Shown here: positions 23,534 through 36,801 of the stretch, in pieces | Layout: each line of letters starts with the position of its first letter | Numbering within the stretch: position 1 is the stretch's first letter | Assembly: GCA_013433145.1 (NCBI GenBank) | Contig: CM024187.1 | Span: 16,109,826-16,173,825, forward strand | DNA from: Ascaris suum | Taxonomy: Eukaryota; Nematoda; Chromadorea; Rhabditida; Ascarididae | Length of the DNA stretch: 64,000 nucleotides | Reading direction: 5' to 3' | The notes under the pieces: generated by a model | What the model saw: only the letters and a program-made list of their open reading frames with translations | The model's database searches: none | Told to the model about the DNA's origin: nothing | Program-made: the position numbers and the translations under genes

Positions 23534-23713
23534 ATGCTGAAAGAATCTCTCTTGTATGATGCGCAAAATTCGATGGAAGCAGATATTGACACTGATGCGC
23601 GGTGCTTTGTGGAGACGCGCTCCAGCAGGAAGACAACACAACACTTCAGTGAACTTTTCACTTATAAGCCTTCATGTTCCCTAATGATCGCTCATAGCAG
23701 AATCGTTGGATGA
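23534..23713 (+). CDS. Candidate small gene, unknown (59 aa)
   Basis: The ATG at 23534 lies two bases after ATTCCTCTCTCAG, a strong acceptor in spliced-leader position. The frame runs 59 codons to TGA, acidic first (DAQNSMEADIDTDARCF) and then basic/aromatic. The open frame extends upstream of the acceptor to about 23468 (82 aa if read through). The minus strand is open over the same bases. No family recognised. Confidence 0.28.
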   Translation: MLKESLLYDAQNSMEADIDTDARCFVETRSSRKTTQHFSELFTYKPSCSLMIAHSRIVG

Positions 23714-23719
23714 AGAGTC

Positions 23720-24550
23720 TGCTCTGTGTTGTACTTTGTCTACATAGAACATCACCCATCTATATCATTCTATGAATTGTTCTGTTCACGTTGCTGTGAG
23801 CAAAGTTCGTGAAGTGTTGACTCTGGTGGATGCAATCGTGCATGAAACAAGTCTCTGAAGAATTGCCACGTTTCTGAGAACATAGAACTAGTCAAGTACT
23901 TCCTATGAAATTTAAGAATTCCCAGAGTCCCGTTCTGAGAATTGCATGGGAAAAAGAACCTTTGGAGTTTTTCTGAGCATTAAAATGGAAAATTCCTCCC
24001 CTTCCTCTTCCGAGCACACATAAAATGTACACGAATTAAAGATAGAGAGGAAACTATGATGGATCACCGAAGTGTGCAAAAAAGAGATCCTTCAGAATGT
24101 ATTTCGTCATGAAGTACTTTATAATGCTTTCGCTGCAATCCTCAAACTATTAATGTCGAGAAAATTTAGTGTCGAAATGATTTTAGTCTGCAAAGAATTG
24201 GATTAATTCTCTTCTTACGACAATTATTTCTCAAATTCATCTAACTATGCAACAACGCTCTCAGTTGTGACTCCTATTATGCTGCAATCCTTAAGTGGGA
24301 AAACAGTTCTCATTTCCATAAAACAGGTTATGTGCGTGCATCGATCGCCTTGAATGCACACAGTGTCTAACGATGCGTGAACGAGCAGATTCAGACAGGT
24401 GACAGGTTCACATCGACGGGCACCATCACAAGCGCGCTACGATAGCTTGCAACCTTTTTTTTTGGTTTTTGAGCTTTTGCGCTACTGATCTGCAAAGAGG
24501 TACTTCAATAATACTCGTTGAGATAACTTTGGTCTTTCTTTCCTTGCAAC
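23720..24550. other. No supported gene
   Basis: AT-rich sequence without convincing exons. Confidence 0.5.
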
Positions 24551-24670
24551 GTCGTCGATGAAGATTTACAATTGCCTTCAATTTGCACTTTGCGCATCTA
24601 TTTTAGCGATTATAATTAGTCAATTCTTATGGATTTTCGCCTCTCTTTTTTCGCTGGTTGCAGCGAAAAG

Positions 24671-24802
24671 ATGCGCTCCATGAGAAGTGCTGCAACGGAC
24701 CTTTTGCTGGCTTCACATGACCGCAGTGATTATTACATTCCTGTGTGCTTACTTCAAATTCTGGATGGTCTAATATTGGAAGAATTTGGACGGTCTAATT
24801 GA
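24671..24802 (+). CDS. Short ORF after an acceptor, unknown (43 aa)
   Basis: Seven bases after TTCGCTGGTTGCAG (ending 24663), ATG 24671 opens a 43-codon frame (LLLASHDRSDYYIPVCLLQI). A different frame, from ATG 24558 to TGA 24681, encodes a 41-residue hydrophobic peptide (FALCASILAIIISQFLWIF) across the acceptor. Only one of the two is likely to be real. Confidence 0.2.
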   Translation: MRSMRSAATDLLLASHDRSDYYIPVCLLQILDGLILEEFGRSN

Positions 24803-25429
24803 CCGACTGTTCACACATAATGGCGGTGCTAAGGCTTTTCACTAACAACAATTCAAAATGTGAAAGAAGCCAGCACAAGCAATAAAACAGGCTTGATGAT
24901 CATTCATATTAGTGCATTGAGAACGGGCATGTATCATTTACATCACTTCTTAGGAGTTGTAGGTTTTCGCTTTCGTTTGCAAAAATAAAAAAAGTGCACA
25001 TTTTAAAGGAGCGCGGTCGGAAATTTCGTGAGACTGAAAAGTTGAATTGATAAGTGAGTGAGAAAACTTTCACCACCAAATGCAGTGGGAATTAGTGGCA
25101 CTATGTTACTTGTCTTCCATATATAGCCTTTCAATATGCCCAAATAGCATACGATGGATGCGTCGTGATGAAATGCAAGCAATTTCAGAAGGTCTCATTA
25201 ACATTTACTGTCCTCATACACCTTCTTTGAATTATTGCTGTATAACTTGCAACTGAAAGCGATCGAGTGGGATGTGAGATGAAGCCTATTGGGTAATGAA
25301 ATACCTCGTCAAAGTTCACACGAAAACGACTGCAGTTTTACGTATTTGCTAAGAAATTTATTTTGCTTCTTTGATAGTCCAAATTAGGCAATATTTTTTC
25401 GTGTTTACTGGTTGTGTTGATATTGATAA

Positions 25430-25663
25430 ATGCCGTTGCTTCTGGTTTTCTTTTTGCCGTTTTCACGGCCACTCAGTGCAGAAAAGAGAGCGCCGATACA
25501 TTTTCTTGAATTGACGTTGGTGTATGTCGATTGGTTGACGAATTGGGCGAAATCGTTTCTTGCCGATTCGAACAAATTTATCGTACCTTATTTATGTGCA
25601 TATTCACTAATATTGTCGCCCACATTCCGTTGCGTTGCTCCTCCAGCTACACTTTTTAAATAA
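25430..25663 (+). CDS. Candidate secreted or membrane protein (77 aa)
   Basis: Uninterrupted 77-codon frame with a signal-peptide-like start (MPLLLVFFLPFSRPLSA, possible cleavage after SA) and then an amphipathic region (YVDWLTNWAKSFLADSNKF). No acceptor sits close upstream and no intron is needed. Function unknown; a chance frame is possible. Confidence 0.28.
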   Translation: MPLLLVFFLPFSRPLSAEKRAPIHFLELTLVYVDWLTNWAKSFLADSNKFIVPYLCAYSLILSPTFRCVAPPATLFK

Positions 25664-25957
25664 TTTCTTCCCTTCCCTTCGACCTGCTTGATCAGCTGTT
25701 ACGAAATGCAACAGAGCCTTTCGAACAGCAATGTTCTGTGTGTTCTCTTAGCTGCGCTGTACGCTATGATGCCATGCTTACTACAACAATTTGCATCATT
25801 TCTCAAAATTAAGTGCACTACAATATAACTATATTTCAAACCCAAAATGCTTCTCTTTGAATATATGTGGTCGTGGATAACGCTAGGAAGAGAATGAAAA
25901 TTGATGAAAAATGGGCCCAATTTCCAGCATTTCATTCTCCATCTTGCTCAGAATAAT

Positions 25958-26173
25958 TTATGAAGCGTTATAATTTCTGCATGTTTGAGCAACCGAAGCG
26001 ACTAGTTGACTAGCTGGACTGTGACCGAACGCTTTATAGCGGCGTTTTCGGATAATATTCGATTTACGACCCCAAATTCCATTTGTGTCAGCGAAGCTCA
26101 TTCTGAACTTCCCGGCTATCATAACTTTGCTGTGCGAACGCTTCTTAGGTGGAAGATATTCCGATAACCTCAT
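25958..26173 (-). CDS. Basic ORF, unknown (71 aa)
   Basis: Minus-strand frame from ATG 26173 to TAA 25958, strongly basic (PPKKRSHSKVMIAGKF, GRKSNIIRKRRYKAF). The composition is coding-like, but no splice sites or family motif are visible. Confidence 0.22.
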   Translation of the reverse strand: MRLSEYLPPKKRSHSKVMIAGKFRMSFADTNGIWGRKSNIIRKRRYKAFGHSPASQLVASVAQTCRNYNAS

Positions 26174-28532
26174 AAAGCAAAAGAAATTTCGATGTAAGCA
26201 TTACGGTGGCAAAACTATGAGGTATATTTAGATAAGTGATACTACTCTCCGCTGATGCTACAGACACTTTCGTGCATTGCACTGATATCAGCTCTGATCC
26301 GAATAACTGCATGTCAAGGATGTGGTTGAAATTTCGTTCGATTAGAATTTTGTTTGACTTAGAGTTATGGTACAAACACTGTCAATCATGAAAGCAGCAG
26401 AAAGCTACCGATCCTCGCATGTAACAATGGCCGCAATTCGGACGCGCATCGAAAAATGGCTAGATCATGTTTTCACATTCATGGCAGAAGCAACCGCTTC
26501 TCTTTGACTGTGGCTACACGATTTTTTAGCACTAAGCGGTCTGGGTAGAAGTTCCTGTGTTAGAGCGAATTCACATCAGAGGCGAGCTTTTAGTTTTATC
26601 CGTTCACTTCAATAACTCCTTTGAGTCAGTCTGGTTGCGGTTAATCATGCGTGCTCGCGGTCGTGCTTCCCCTCTGAGAGATCTACTCAGGACCAAGGCC
26701 ACAGGAAAAGTGCGCGTGTGGCTTTCGCCCATGTCTTTAATCCTCTCAGTTGTTTGCGGCTTATGTGGTAGGTGCTTTATTAAACTTTATAGCTGTGCTG
26801 CTGTCTGTCGCTAACGCTGGTGCTACGAAAAGTAACATCTTTTTCAAGCATTTAGTCGAAGAAAATGCGAAACTCGACTTGAAGTAAAGCGTAATAGGGC
26901 GTAATTGTACATTTTAAGCGGAAATGTAGTTTGATAGAAGTGTATCGTAAGCCAGCTACTGTGCTATAAACTATGTTTACTCTACTCTTGCAACTTGCTC
27001 ACACATCAACATATATAATATAGAAACTGAAAGTATAGAACTTTATAAGACATGGTGCTATAGAAATCGGCATTTGTTCCATGAAAACCTATCTTCCTGG
27101 AGGAGGACAATTCAATTTTCTTGCCCTCATATTGTTTAAAAGCAAAAGAAAATCTTTTTTCGAAAAGCAGCGATCTGTCGAGTGATAGAGACGAACAACG
27201 TTGAAAACAACTGCTTTCTAATGAAATGTTTCCCTGCTCAGGAATGATGATGTTTTAAATGAAGCATAAAAACATTCGGTTTATTTCACTTTGTTTTTCA
27301 TAACAAACTTCCTATCGAAACGAAAGATCAAACCAGATATGCACTACGGCGATAAATGTTAAATCAATAGTTTTTTAAATCGTTTTTCACTTTTTTTAAT
27401 TTTCCACCAACTCATATTACTATGCCGAAGAAATTAGATGTCCCTTAGAGAAGCATCGACAAGCGACACAAGAACACTTGAAAGATAGAGAAAGAAAAAA
27501 AGGAGCGATCAAAATTAAGGTGCCCCTAAAACTTGAAGTGAAATGCGTGTATTTTGCTCGGTGAACAGTCAACAGATTCGTTAAACTGTCCCACCTTAGG
27601 AGAAAGGGAAGAACGTTAAATTGGGACTATTTCAAGCGAACGCTGTATAGGCAGTAACCGTGTGAGGGTGCGAAAAAATATAAGGAACAAAGGAGCACAT
27701 TTACGCGAAATCTGAACTAAGCAAGAACTAATTATGAGTCTGATTTCTGGAAAGTGGTTGAGTAAACACCAATTAAACCGATTTAAATGAGAACTTGTTG
27801 AAACGAGAAAACTTTTCGTTGCTGGATTGAGGGCGAAGCAAGGAAAAAGCCGTTTTTTTTTTCTCTTTTTGGTATGCTGCAGCAAAGTTTATATGATTCC
27901 TGCCTTCGATGCACTGTTTGTAGGGTACTGTCAATAGTGCATCTTTCAACTTCTATATTCTTCAAATCACATGCAATAGGCGCGTATACATTAATATCAA
28001 ACGTTTCTTTCCTTGTTCATGCAGTTGGGAAAAAAAAAGCAAACAAACAAAACAGCAAGTGTGTTTTTCAAGATGAGTTCGACTAGGGAAGGAACTCTGA
28101 AAAAGAAAAATTGTTATAATGATTCCCAAATAAAACTTACTGCGAGAAAAATACTTTCTGACGAAAAAAAATTCTCTGATGGAGCAGTTAGCTGGTGTTC
28201 AAATAGCGTCACATTTTCAGCACAAATTCTGCAACAAGAGCGGTCAAAATGCCATTGCGATTCGTTTCGCACTTCACTTTTCGTTCAACGAATATATTAC
28301 TCGAAACTTTCATATACGGAAGTCGAATATGAGTGATAAAATTTGCACCGCGCAAAACGTAATCATGATTACTTCACAGAACTGCCTTTCGTTCCTTTGT
28401 GCGAAACTGCCGTCTTTAAGACGTTTCCCATATTGACATTATCAACATTGCACTAAATAAGCTGCACTCGTATCGCACATATATAGACATTGCGCCACCG
28501 GTTGATCTGATTTGTTCTAGCTCTGCTTTTTT

Positions 28533-28676
<144 letters not shown>

Positions 28677-30659
28677 CCGTAGATTATGTAGGTCTCATTA
28701 AAACTGAATTGAGTTTTGCATCAATTAATGCCTTCGCAAATGCCGAAAATAAATAATATCAAAGCACTATTAATTCCTTAGTTAAGAAGACATTTTTCTT
28801 GAGCGAATATATGTTCGAGTGGTATTCTCTTGCTCGTGAAATGCATCTCATTACTTCGCTGGAGAGATCGTTTATCTGTACATTCTCACGCTTCCTTGCG
28901 TTTAAGAAAAACCTGTTCACTATTCTGCATTGAGTGATGATTGTATACCATTAATACCATTTAATTTAAATCTAAGATGCCGATGTAAGTAGAAATTTTC
29001 TATTGCCTCTTACAATGCGCTCAGCTACAAACATTTGCATGACGTATTTCAAGGCCATCGGTTCTTCGCTAAACTTAAAAAATTGCTTCAATCCCGGCCA
29101 ACGTCGAGCGTTTTCAGCTAATAAATAAATTGAGCACGCCGTTCGCAAGTGTTTTGTCAAGAGTACTTCAGCAATGTATAGCAAAAATGTAAGAATGTTT
29201 TTTCCTTGATTTGAATGTTTTGTTGGTAAGACTGTGTCGCACCGAATGTCTCTTCTTTTAGAAGCAACTATTCTAAGACTGCGCCTTTTCAACCGCACAC
29301 GAACTTATCTGCACCGTTTCCGAACCCTTCTCTGCATTAGCCCATAGATTTTCTGATGTTATGTAATGATGGCAAAAAAACAGTAATGGTTTCAACAATG
29401 CAGTGACATCATTTCGTGCTGATATGTAGTTTGTCGGCAGAAGTTTACACAACGAGTCTGTTTTCTCTATTTTCTTCAATTTCTATTTCATCGGAAACGT
29501 GAAACCTTAATGGGAAGTGTTTCGTCAACAGATCACGGCTAGAACCCGTTTGTTACGCTCAAGTGAGCTGAAGTGTCATTTCACATTGATTCAAAGATTC
29601 CCACAACTATCTTCACCATTCTGCAAATGTCTTTTTCTTTGTCCCTCTTTCTTTTTCTTGCATCGATAATCGATTACGACTAAATTAATCTATATGATAT
29701 AATACTTACTTCTCTTCACATCACGAGAATAAAGGCTCTCTTTCACTGTTTTTCATAAATGAATAAGTTTCTGTGCGTGCTGTCATGCATTGTATGCTGT
29801 GCGGTTTTCAGTGTGGCAAACTTTTTTTAGAGCATAAACTTTGTGGGAATTCTCTTACAGAACTGTTTCCTCGTTATTTTCATATCAGGCTGACCTTTCG
29901 CCTTCTGCAGTAACCAATCAACGTTGGTGAACAATTTTGAGCATTTTATTCGCAACCGGCTGTCCGTCCCAAATGCCTTATGTTTCATGAAAACTTTACT
30001 CGTGGTGATATGCACAATAATGCTCAGCATACCCTCTCCATGAATGAATGGAATCGCTTCACCTTCAATTAATAGAATGTGTGCTCAAGCCAACGATTAT
30101 TTTTGTTCCAAAGTTTCTACAAGATGTTTCTTAGGCTCTATAGTTTATCCACCATTTGTAGCAATATTTTCAAGCGCTCATTTGACATTATTGCACAAAT
30201 CTCATTTGCTGTCTAGTGGTCCCCTATCTTCGCTTATCCGCCATAATTTTGCAACTGTTAAAACTGCACAAAAATATTCTACATTTGTAGCTCTTTTCAA
30301 ATACCACTGCAGTCGAACTGCTTACCTCAGGTTTCTTGATCGACAAGTTTCGAATATGGTAAGAACAAGTTCGGCCCCACTTTTTCCTATACAGGCAGCA
30401 TTCGTTTTCGAATTTAATATTTTCACTCATGGTTTTATACCAACTACTTTCAACTGCATACTAAATTTCTAAATAGTTTGGTGTTTTGGACACCTTCTAG
30501 TTTAGAGTTTATCATATTGAACGTTCTCTTTTTGACAGGAACCTGGAAGCGTGAAGTCTACCATTTAATACATCATGACAGTGAAGCTTTTTGTTGTACA
30601 CGGTGGCTTCCTCTCTTTCAGCAACTCTCACCATTGTCATTTCATATTTTTTTAGCATT

Positions 30660-30703
30660 TTTTATAGCATACATTTTTATAGCATACAAATTTTATAGCA
30701 TAC
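30660..30703. repeat. Short tandem repeat, TTTTATAGCATAC x3
   Basis: The 13-mer occurs at 30660-30672, 30675-30687 and 30691-30703 with 2-3 bp spacers. Period is 15-16 bp. Confidence 0.9.
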
Positions 30704-33700
30704 AAACCTTCGTATGTACATTGCAAGCGCTCATCGCAGCAACAAAAGAAGCGAACTACACTGTTTTTGGAAGCTTAAATGCACATCTAGCTATCTTTCT
30801 ATTTAGAACCCAAAGTTTGCCAGTCTTCTTTTCACTGATATCGCGTGAGTAAACAGCAATAACAACGTTCCCATTTAACCTCGACTTACTTAGTTGCCCT
30901 GTCCGCTTCTATAAGAAAGCCCCGCCGCAAAATCTTCTTTTGCACTGGTATATTGCAACCTTCGTAATTACTCTACATGAAATATGTGAAGCTTGCTCTT
31001 GGTTTCTGGAGCATAGCCGTGAACTGATTAAACAGCGCAGCAAATTTTCATTGAGATCATTTTTAACGGTATTGAATAAGTTACAAATTTTCACCGAAAT
31101 AAAGCAAACGGCTTGAACGAAACAGTGGGCTTTCACCGAACACTATTAGATGATTTACTTTGTTTGGTTCGCAGCTCAAAGCTCCTGGTGTTTTTGTTCG
31201 GATTTATTCACGAACCGATTGTGACTCATACAGCAGGTGAAAATGCTGACCAAGAAGCTTTTGCAGCTTTTCGAAGGTTGTACCATTTTTGCAGCTTTAC
31301 TCATTTTTAACCAGTAGGTTGTACCACTTTTCGAAGGAATGGAGGAATGCGAATTGGTCAGTTGAAGCCCATATGAAAGTCTGGTTCATGCCCTCACCCA
31401 AGCAATTTCAGAGTTGCAAATTTTATGGCATTTTCAAGCACTAATAATTCAAAGGAAAACGGCGATCAGTCGAAAAAAGAGGGGCATGGAATTCATTATA
31501 CACTTCAAAGTGTACTGATGGAATTTTGCTGTTTTCGCTTTTGGAACGCCAAGTTTAAACTGCCAAACAGACAAACGGACAAACATGTATGTGCGAACAG
31601 GTGCGACGCCACTATGACGCAATTCTTACGGAAATGTGCAGAAAACCTTTTTTCGAACATATGCCCATCCAATTACTGCTTTCTTCCATCGATTTTTAAA
31701 CCGAAATTTTTGCAAAATTACTGTAATCGCATCAAGTGTTTCCCGACCTTTTAGCCGAAAAAGTGGTTGGAAGTAAGTTCCAGCGAACAGTACTGTTGTA
31801 GATGATGTGTTAAAATTTTGGCAATCTTCTGCACAAAAAAAAGAGCGAATGCTCTTTTGCCTTTGAAGATTTTTAGACTTAAAGTCCACAGGTAGGCACA
31901 TCCGCTCTTCCAGTTGGCGAAATTCAATAAGACGCTTTGATGCAGAAACGAATTATTATATTTTTATGTAGACACTCTAATTTTCCACACACAAGTAGGG
32001 GGAGAAGTTTTCTATGAAAAGGTTTTCTCATGCGAGCACATTTTAGAATTAACTAGAACAAATCGAAACGAGCACTTCCAAGAACATATCGATTTGTTTT
32101 TATCACAGATGGAGAGAACAGAAGTACACAGATTTACGAGGATAGTAGCGTTTGGTTCTATCATATCGCAAACGGAATTAGATTAAGGGTTTCGGGTGTT
32201 TTGACTCCCTGAATTCCACCACTAATGATAATATTAGATGCGCTATTTGTGTACTATGAAAGAATTGATGCTAGATGAGCGGGTAAAACAGCGCATCATG
32301 TTTATTACGCCTACTGCAGGAGAAAACATAAATGCAACAGCAAAAATAGCAATGAAAGCAAAAGGCATCTAGGTAACTACCAAAAAATCTGCTCGTTGAG
32401 AACTGTATGGAGGCATTTGTCAGCGATGGAATGTGTGCAATATACTTTGGTGTGCTCATTTCTTTTTTCGCATGTAGCGTCAACGTCATCTATTCCAGAC
32501 TGTTCGATGACCAAATTCTAGTTGTGTCGTTATCGACTTCCGCCCAAACACGCAAAACGATATCAGAAGATCCTTCCTTTCCTCTTTCGACAAATTTCCA
32601 TCTTTCTTACCAAATCATACTCTCATGCATTCACTTCCAGTGGCGATTGCCTTCATGAGAATCTCCGGATAACTTCCATTGCCATGTACTGAATGACTTA
32701 ATATATTTTTCTAGGGGATTATAACGCTGTCAGAGTGCCTAATAAGAAAGGGAAGGAGCGAGCGGGAGAGGAGGCTTGCATTATTTACTAACTAGAGATA
32801 GCCAAATGAAAGTCCTTTCAGAAATGTAATAATTTACTTCAAGGGTCGTTTATTATTGTGAACTGACAAAAAAATTTCAATCTGCACAAATGGTTCTTCC
32901 GTGCTCTTCTGTGGTGCGAATTGCTTTTTCAAAGCTCATTTACTGGTACGCTTGAAACGAATTTTTGGGAGGTTCCTCATTGAGTGGTTTCTGCTGAGTG
33001 GTGTTTTATTTGAGATTATATGGTGTATGAACATACTGCGGCCAGTTGCGTGCACATGCAGTTTTAGGAATTCTTTTACCTGTGGGATGTGTTCCTTTAA
33101 CCGGTACACAAAAATTTCGGTTCACTGGTACCAAGCAAAATCAGTAACACTTGTGTATTCCAGTTTTATTTACGATGTGGGTACATAAGATTTACCGTTA
33201 ACTATTATTTGAGGTCCTAAGTTTGTTAGATTCGAAGTTAATTCTGCGCGCTAAAGAGGATCCGCAGAGGAATTAGAGTTTCTCTCGAGGGCATAGAAGT
33301 GCAGGAGAAGGAATCATATTCTCTGAAGCAAAACAGAGCAAACGCTGGCCTTGTTACAAGATGAAATGGGAACCATGTTGAGTGAACCTGACTTACCATA
33401 AACGGCAACACTTACGACAAAAAAGCGCGCAGACACTATCAGAACTCTTATAAATCAGTAAAGGGGACAGTAAGGGTCACAGTTTGATGTGCACTGGTTG
33501 AATAGGAAACACCTTAATAGTGTGTACCTTAACCTCGCAAACCATTTCCAATAAACCCGAGCCGAGAGCTAATCGAGTGGGCCTCGTTGCGGTTGTTTTG
33601 CCTTTCTTACACTTTTCCATTAATACGACTTGCGGTGGAAGTCGGCATGAGATATTTTTCCAACATGCAAACAGCACATATCAGTGCTGTTTCTTTCAGC

Positions 33701-34195
33701 AGTCCTTTATCACTCTTTGAAATCTCACAAATCAATTGCGCTAGATTCTCGCCGAACATGCACATCTGTTTACTGAAAGTAAGTTGAAGTAATACAATTT
33801 CTAAAGGTCAAGTTTTGTTCATTCTAGCTAAAGGAGTTGCTCGGTCTAGACTGACAGCTCGTATGATCTCGAATGGAACGTCATAATGCTTTTTCTTTCA
33901 CGTGAATTTTAGTTCACTGCATGACAGACGTTGGAGGTTCCTTATTTGAAGCAGCAGCTTATTTTTCAAAAGCAATCTTTTTCCTGAATTGTTGGTTGCG
34001 CTTAAAGAATTGTGTGGGTCTGCTTGAAAACTGGTGAACGTCGTGATGTCCTCTAAGCACACACCTCATTTAGGTTAAGCATTATTTAGAGTGCCTGAGT
34101 CGTAGGCAAAATTTCCCATGAAGAGAGAATTTTTGCTTCCAGCAAATCGTATCTTGGAACCGCACCGTTGCCTGAAAAACTGGAAGCAAATAGCA

Positions 34196-34485
34196 TTAGG
34201 ATTCGAAAAAGTCCATGTCGAATGAGTCCATGCCCATTTGAAGGCTTGCTAAATCATCCAAAATTTCTTTTTCCGCGCAGTAGATCACTGCGTAGGGGTT
34301 TTTTTCCACTCCCAAATAATCTGCCATTGTAACAAAAGGATGATCACGAGGGAGATTTTGCAGGCTGTAAAGTGGAATGAACATACCACATCTAAATCAT
34401 CTTGCTGATGCAAAAGCGCCTCAACTTTTCCTTACGGCATATTCTTTCCGATGATTTCATTTAAAAATGCAAAAATTAGGCCTGT
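34196..34485 (-). CDS. Candidate last two exons of a minus-strand gene, unknown
   Basis: Exon 34436-34485 follows GGTTTTTCTAG and ends at GTAAGG. After a 71-bp intron ending in CACTTTACAG, exon 34196-34364 continues in phase to TAA. The joined 72 residues include LIFAFLNEIIG, FVTMADYLGVEKNPYAVIY and an acidic, Met/Phe-rich C-terminus (SLQMGMDSFDMDFFES). The sequence before 34485 must come from exons at higher coordinates, which I could not find. The plus-strand gene at 34665 lies there, so one of the two may be wrong or nested. No family recognised. Confidence 0.28.
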
Positions 34486-34664
34486 CTAGAAAAACCTTCA
34501 CAAAAACGCACAGTACTGCGGAATGCATAGTGCTGCACGAAGCTCCACAACAAACGCTTGCTATGCGCCGGAAACTGAGAGAAGGTTTCAGGATTTTATT
34601 AGTAATCGCAGTGTGAAGTCGAAAAGGAACAAGTGAAGAAGTGCCAAGTGAAGCACGTGGCAAG

Positions 34665-35950
34665 ATGTCAGTGCGCCAAGAAATCGAAAGGCGTGCAGCC
34701 CGAGAGATGCGACGACGGAACAGCACACGTCCGCCACATCGCAAAAGTAGTATACTTGTTGGGCAACGTTCCGTCGAGCTTATTGAAGAATCTGGAGATA
34801 AAGAACCCACGTACGAATTTTCCTTTGTTGTTCTGAAGTGCTATCGGATAGACCATCGAATGAAAAAATTGCGATTTCGTGATCTACTCAGTAGTCGCTG
34901 TGAATATGGTTATGAGAAGCAGGCAAGCTCTGGAAGCAGTAGATAGCTGAGCGAAATTGAAGTATCTGCCAGAGAGAGGTTGATGAAGTTGAGATGTTGC
35001 TTTTCCTTTATGAATCACAGTGACATAAACGGATGTTGGTCAGCTGTTTTCTCTAAATTTAACAAATCATTCGAATTGTAAAGAACACAAATATCTGTTA
35101 AAACGAGAAGATACTGTTCCATATAACTTATTTCTTTGCGAATATTTTAGAGCCGCATGACGCACACAAACAACTTGCTGCTGCATTTCGTGACCACAGT
35201 ATGGGTGCCGCCACTTAGTTATGCTCTTTGATGTTGTCGGCACCCTATCTAACGAGGTGACCACTTGTTTCCCCATCCCTTTCACCCACCTTCCTCCCCT
35301 CGAGCAGAATTAAGCATTTCACGTTTAAGAGTAACGTCTACGAATCCCCCATGCAATCCACCGCCCATCCCTCCATGCACCGTCCATGGGAAGAATTTTC
35401 CAGCATCCAAGGAGTTGACGCACTTACGGAGCCACCACTCTAACTATAGGTGGATATTGCGACGAAATCTAACTGTATGCAGCATGAGCTATAGATCCAG
35501 TGGACGTATGCATTTCACCTCTGCGAAGCAGTGCAACGTTTTTTTTTTTGCGCTCAATTCATAAGCAAGATTCCGTACTTAAAGCGGTGTTTGCGAAGCA
35601 ATGTTTAGTGCAACGCGTCCTTGGATGTCTGCAGTTCAGTCAGTCGTATGTCTAACTAGCCACAATTGTGATGTCAGCCATATTCTCAAGTTGATCAAAA
35701 ATTCGACCGCTTGTCAATCGTTCACTTTGTTGCAACTGAAGCAAAAATATTTGCTGGGTGTGCTGAGTATGCGTTACTAAGTTTTATTCTTACCATGCTT
35801 TAAAGTGGTTACATTCGTGCTCTTCATTTCAGGAGAATTATTGTTGAAATAAGCGAGGCAGAAGGTGTGGAGAGCAAAAAAGAAAATGCCCTTTTGACTT
35901 TAGACAAGCGATTAAGGTGGAATGATAATGCTCGATCACTGTGGCACTAG
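34665..35950 (+). CDS. Small two-exon gene, basic protein of unknown function (87 aa)
   Basis: Exon 1 is 34665-34810 (ATG; in-frame TGA upstream at 34614) and exon 2 is 35833-35950 (TAG). The donor is AC/GTACGA and the acceptor TTCATTTCAG; the phase-2 junction rebuilds one Thr codon. The N-terminal half is very basic (RQEIERRAAREMRRR, RPPHRKSS). The C-terminal half is mixed and acidic (VEISEAEGVESKKENA) and ends in RWNDNARSLWH. There is no signal peptide or membrane span. Exon 1 is distinctly GC-rich compared with its flanks. It lies 0.85 kb upstream of the PTR gene on the same strand, so downstream membership in a trans-spliced operon is conceivable but not shown. No family recognised. Confidence 0.48.
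35200..35520. other. GC-rich intronic block, possible interspersed repeat
   Basis: About 320 bp of C-rich sequence (CCCCATCCCTTTCACCCACC; ATCCACCGCCCATCCCTCC) inside the intron of the 34665-35950 gene. A 99-codon plus frame crosses it but has proline-rich, repeat-like composition. It looks like an inserted short repeat rather than an exon. Confidence 0.3.
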
Positions 35951-36801
35951 ATATTTGTCCCCCATTTGCTCCTTTCAGCACTAAGCGGCCCCAATTCTGC
36001 GGTATTTTCTATGACATTAACATGGCAAGGACAGCTTGCATATTCAAAGGAAAAGGCGGCAGCACAACATATTTTTTGAAAAATATACGCTTTAGGGCGT
36101 TGTTATGTAAAAGTGAGAAGCAACGTTCAATTTTTGAGTAGTCGCATTTTAATATCACTAGTGCGTGGATAAGCGTATTGCTGCTGCACTGTCGTATCCA
36201 TTGTAATGGAAAGATAGCAGCCCAGCATATAAAATCACTTCTCTTGATTTTATATACTACATTTTCAGTAGGACTGCGACGCTTTTCTCAGGCTTTGGCC
36301 ACATGAACTTTTCACCTTCCACAACGCTGGTAATATATTCATCTAAAGGATGGAGGATTCCTACTCCTCAGCTCGACCTCCAGAAATAACCAAGGCTAAT
36401 TTGGTGGAGCTTAAGAAATAAATTTTGAAAGTAATGTGAGCAGGGAAATTATTAAGCGTATGAGGCTCTTCGCATTACGCTCACAGAAACACTTTTAAAT
36501 CGAGAAGAGAGGGCATGCTTATGCCATTAATGTTCTTTTATACATCCCCTCCTCCCACTTGGAAGAATATGTTGGAGGGCATTAATTTGTATAAGGAAAG
36601 GGTGGTTGGGGAGAAGGAAGAACAGGGGAAGGAACAGAGGCAAACACTGCATAGGCGTGAAGCTTAGGTTGCTCGCATACGCATCAAGAGTAAGAAAAAA
36701 AAATAAAAACGAAGGTTTTTATTACCTAAATAGGTCAATTTCTAACTGTAGATACACAAATATAGCAATAATCTCAACAAAGAGGCAAAAATTAACTGCG
36801 A

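Noticed and set aside
28972..29298. 108-codon minus frame with coding-like look
   Set aside because: No acceptor or donor gives a supported partner exon and no family motif is present; length alone is not significant here.
30044..30472. 142-codon plus-strand frame, among the longest in the window
   Set aside because: In sequence this AT-rich, several frames over 100 codons are expected by chance; this one has no domain, no splice partners and repeat-like Ser/Phe/Leu composition.
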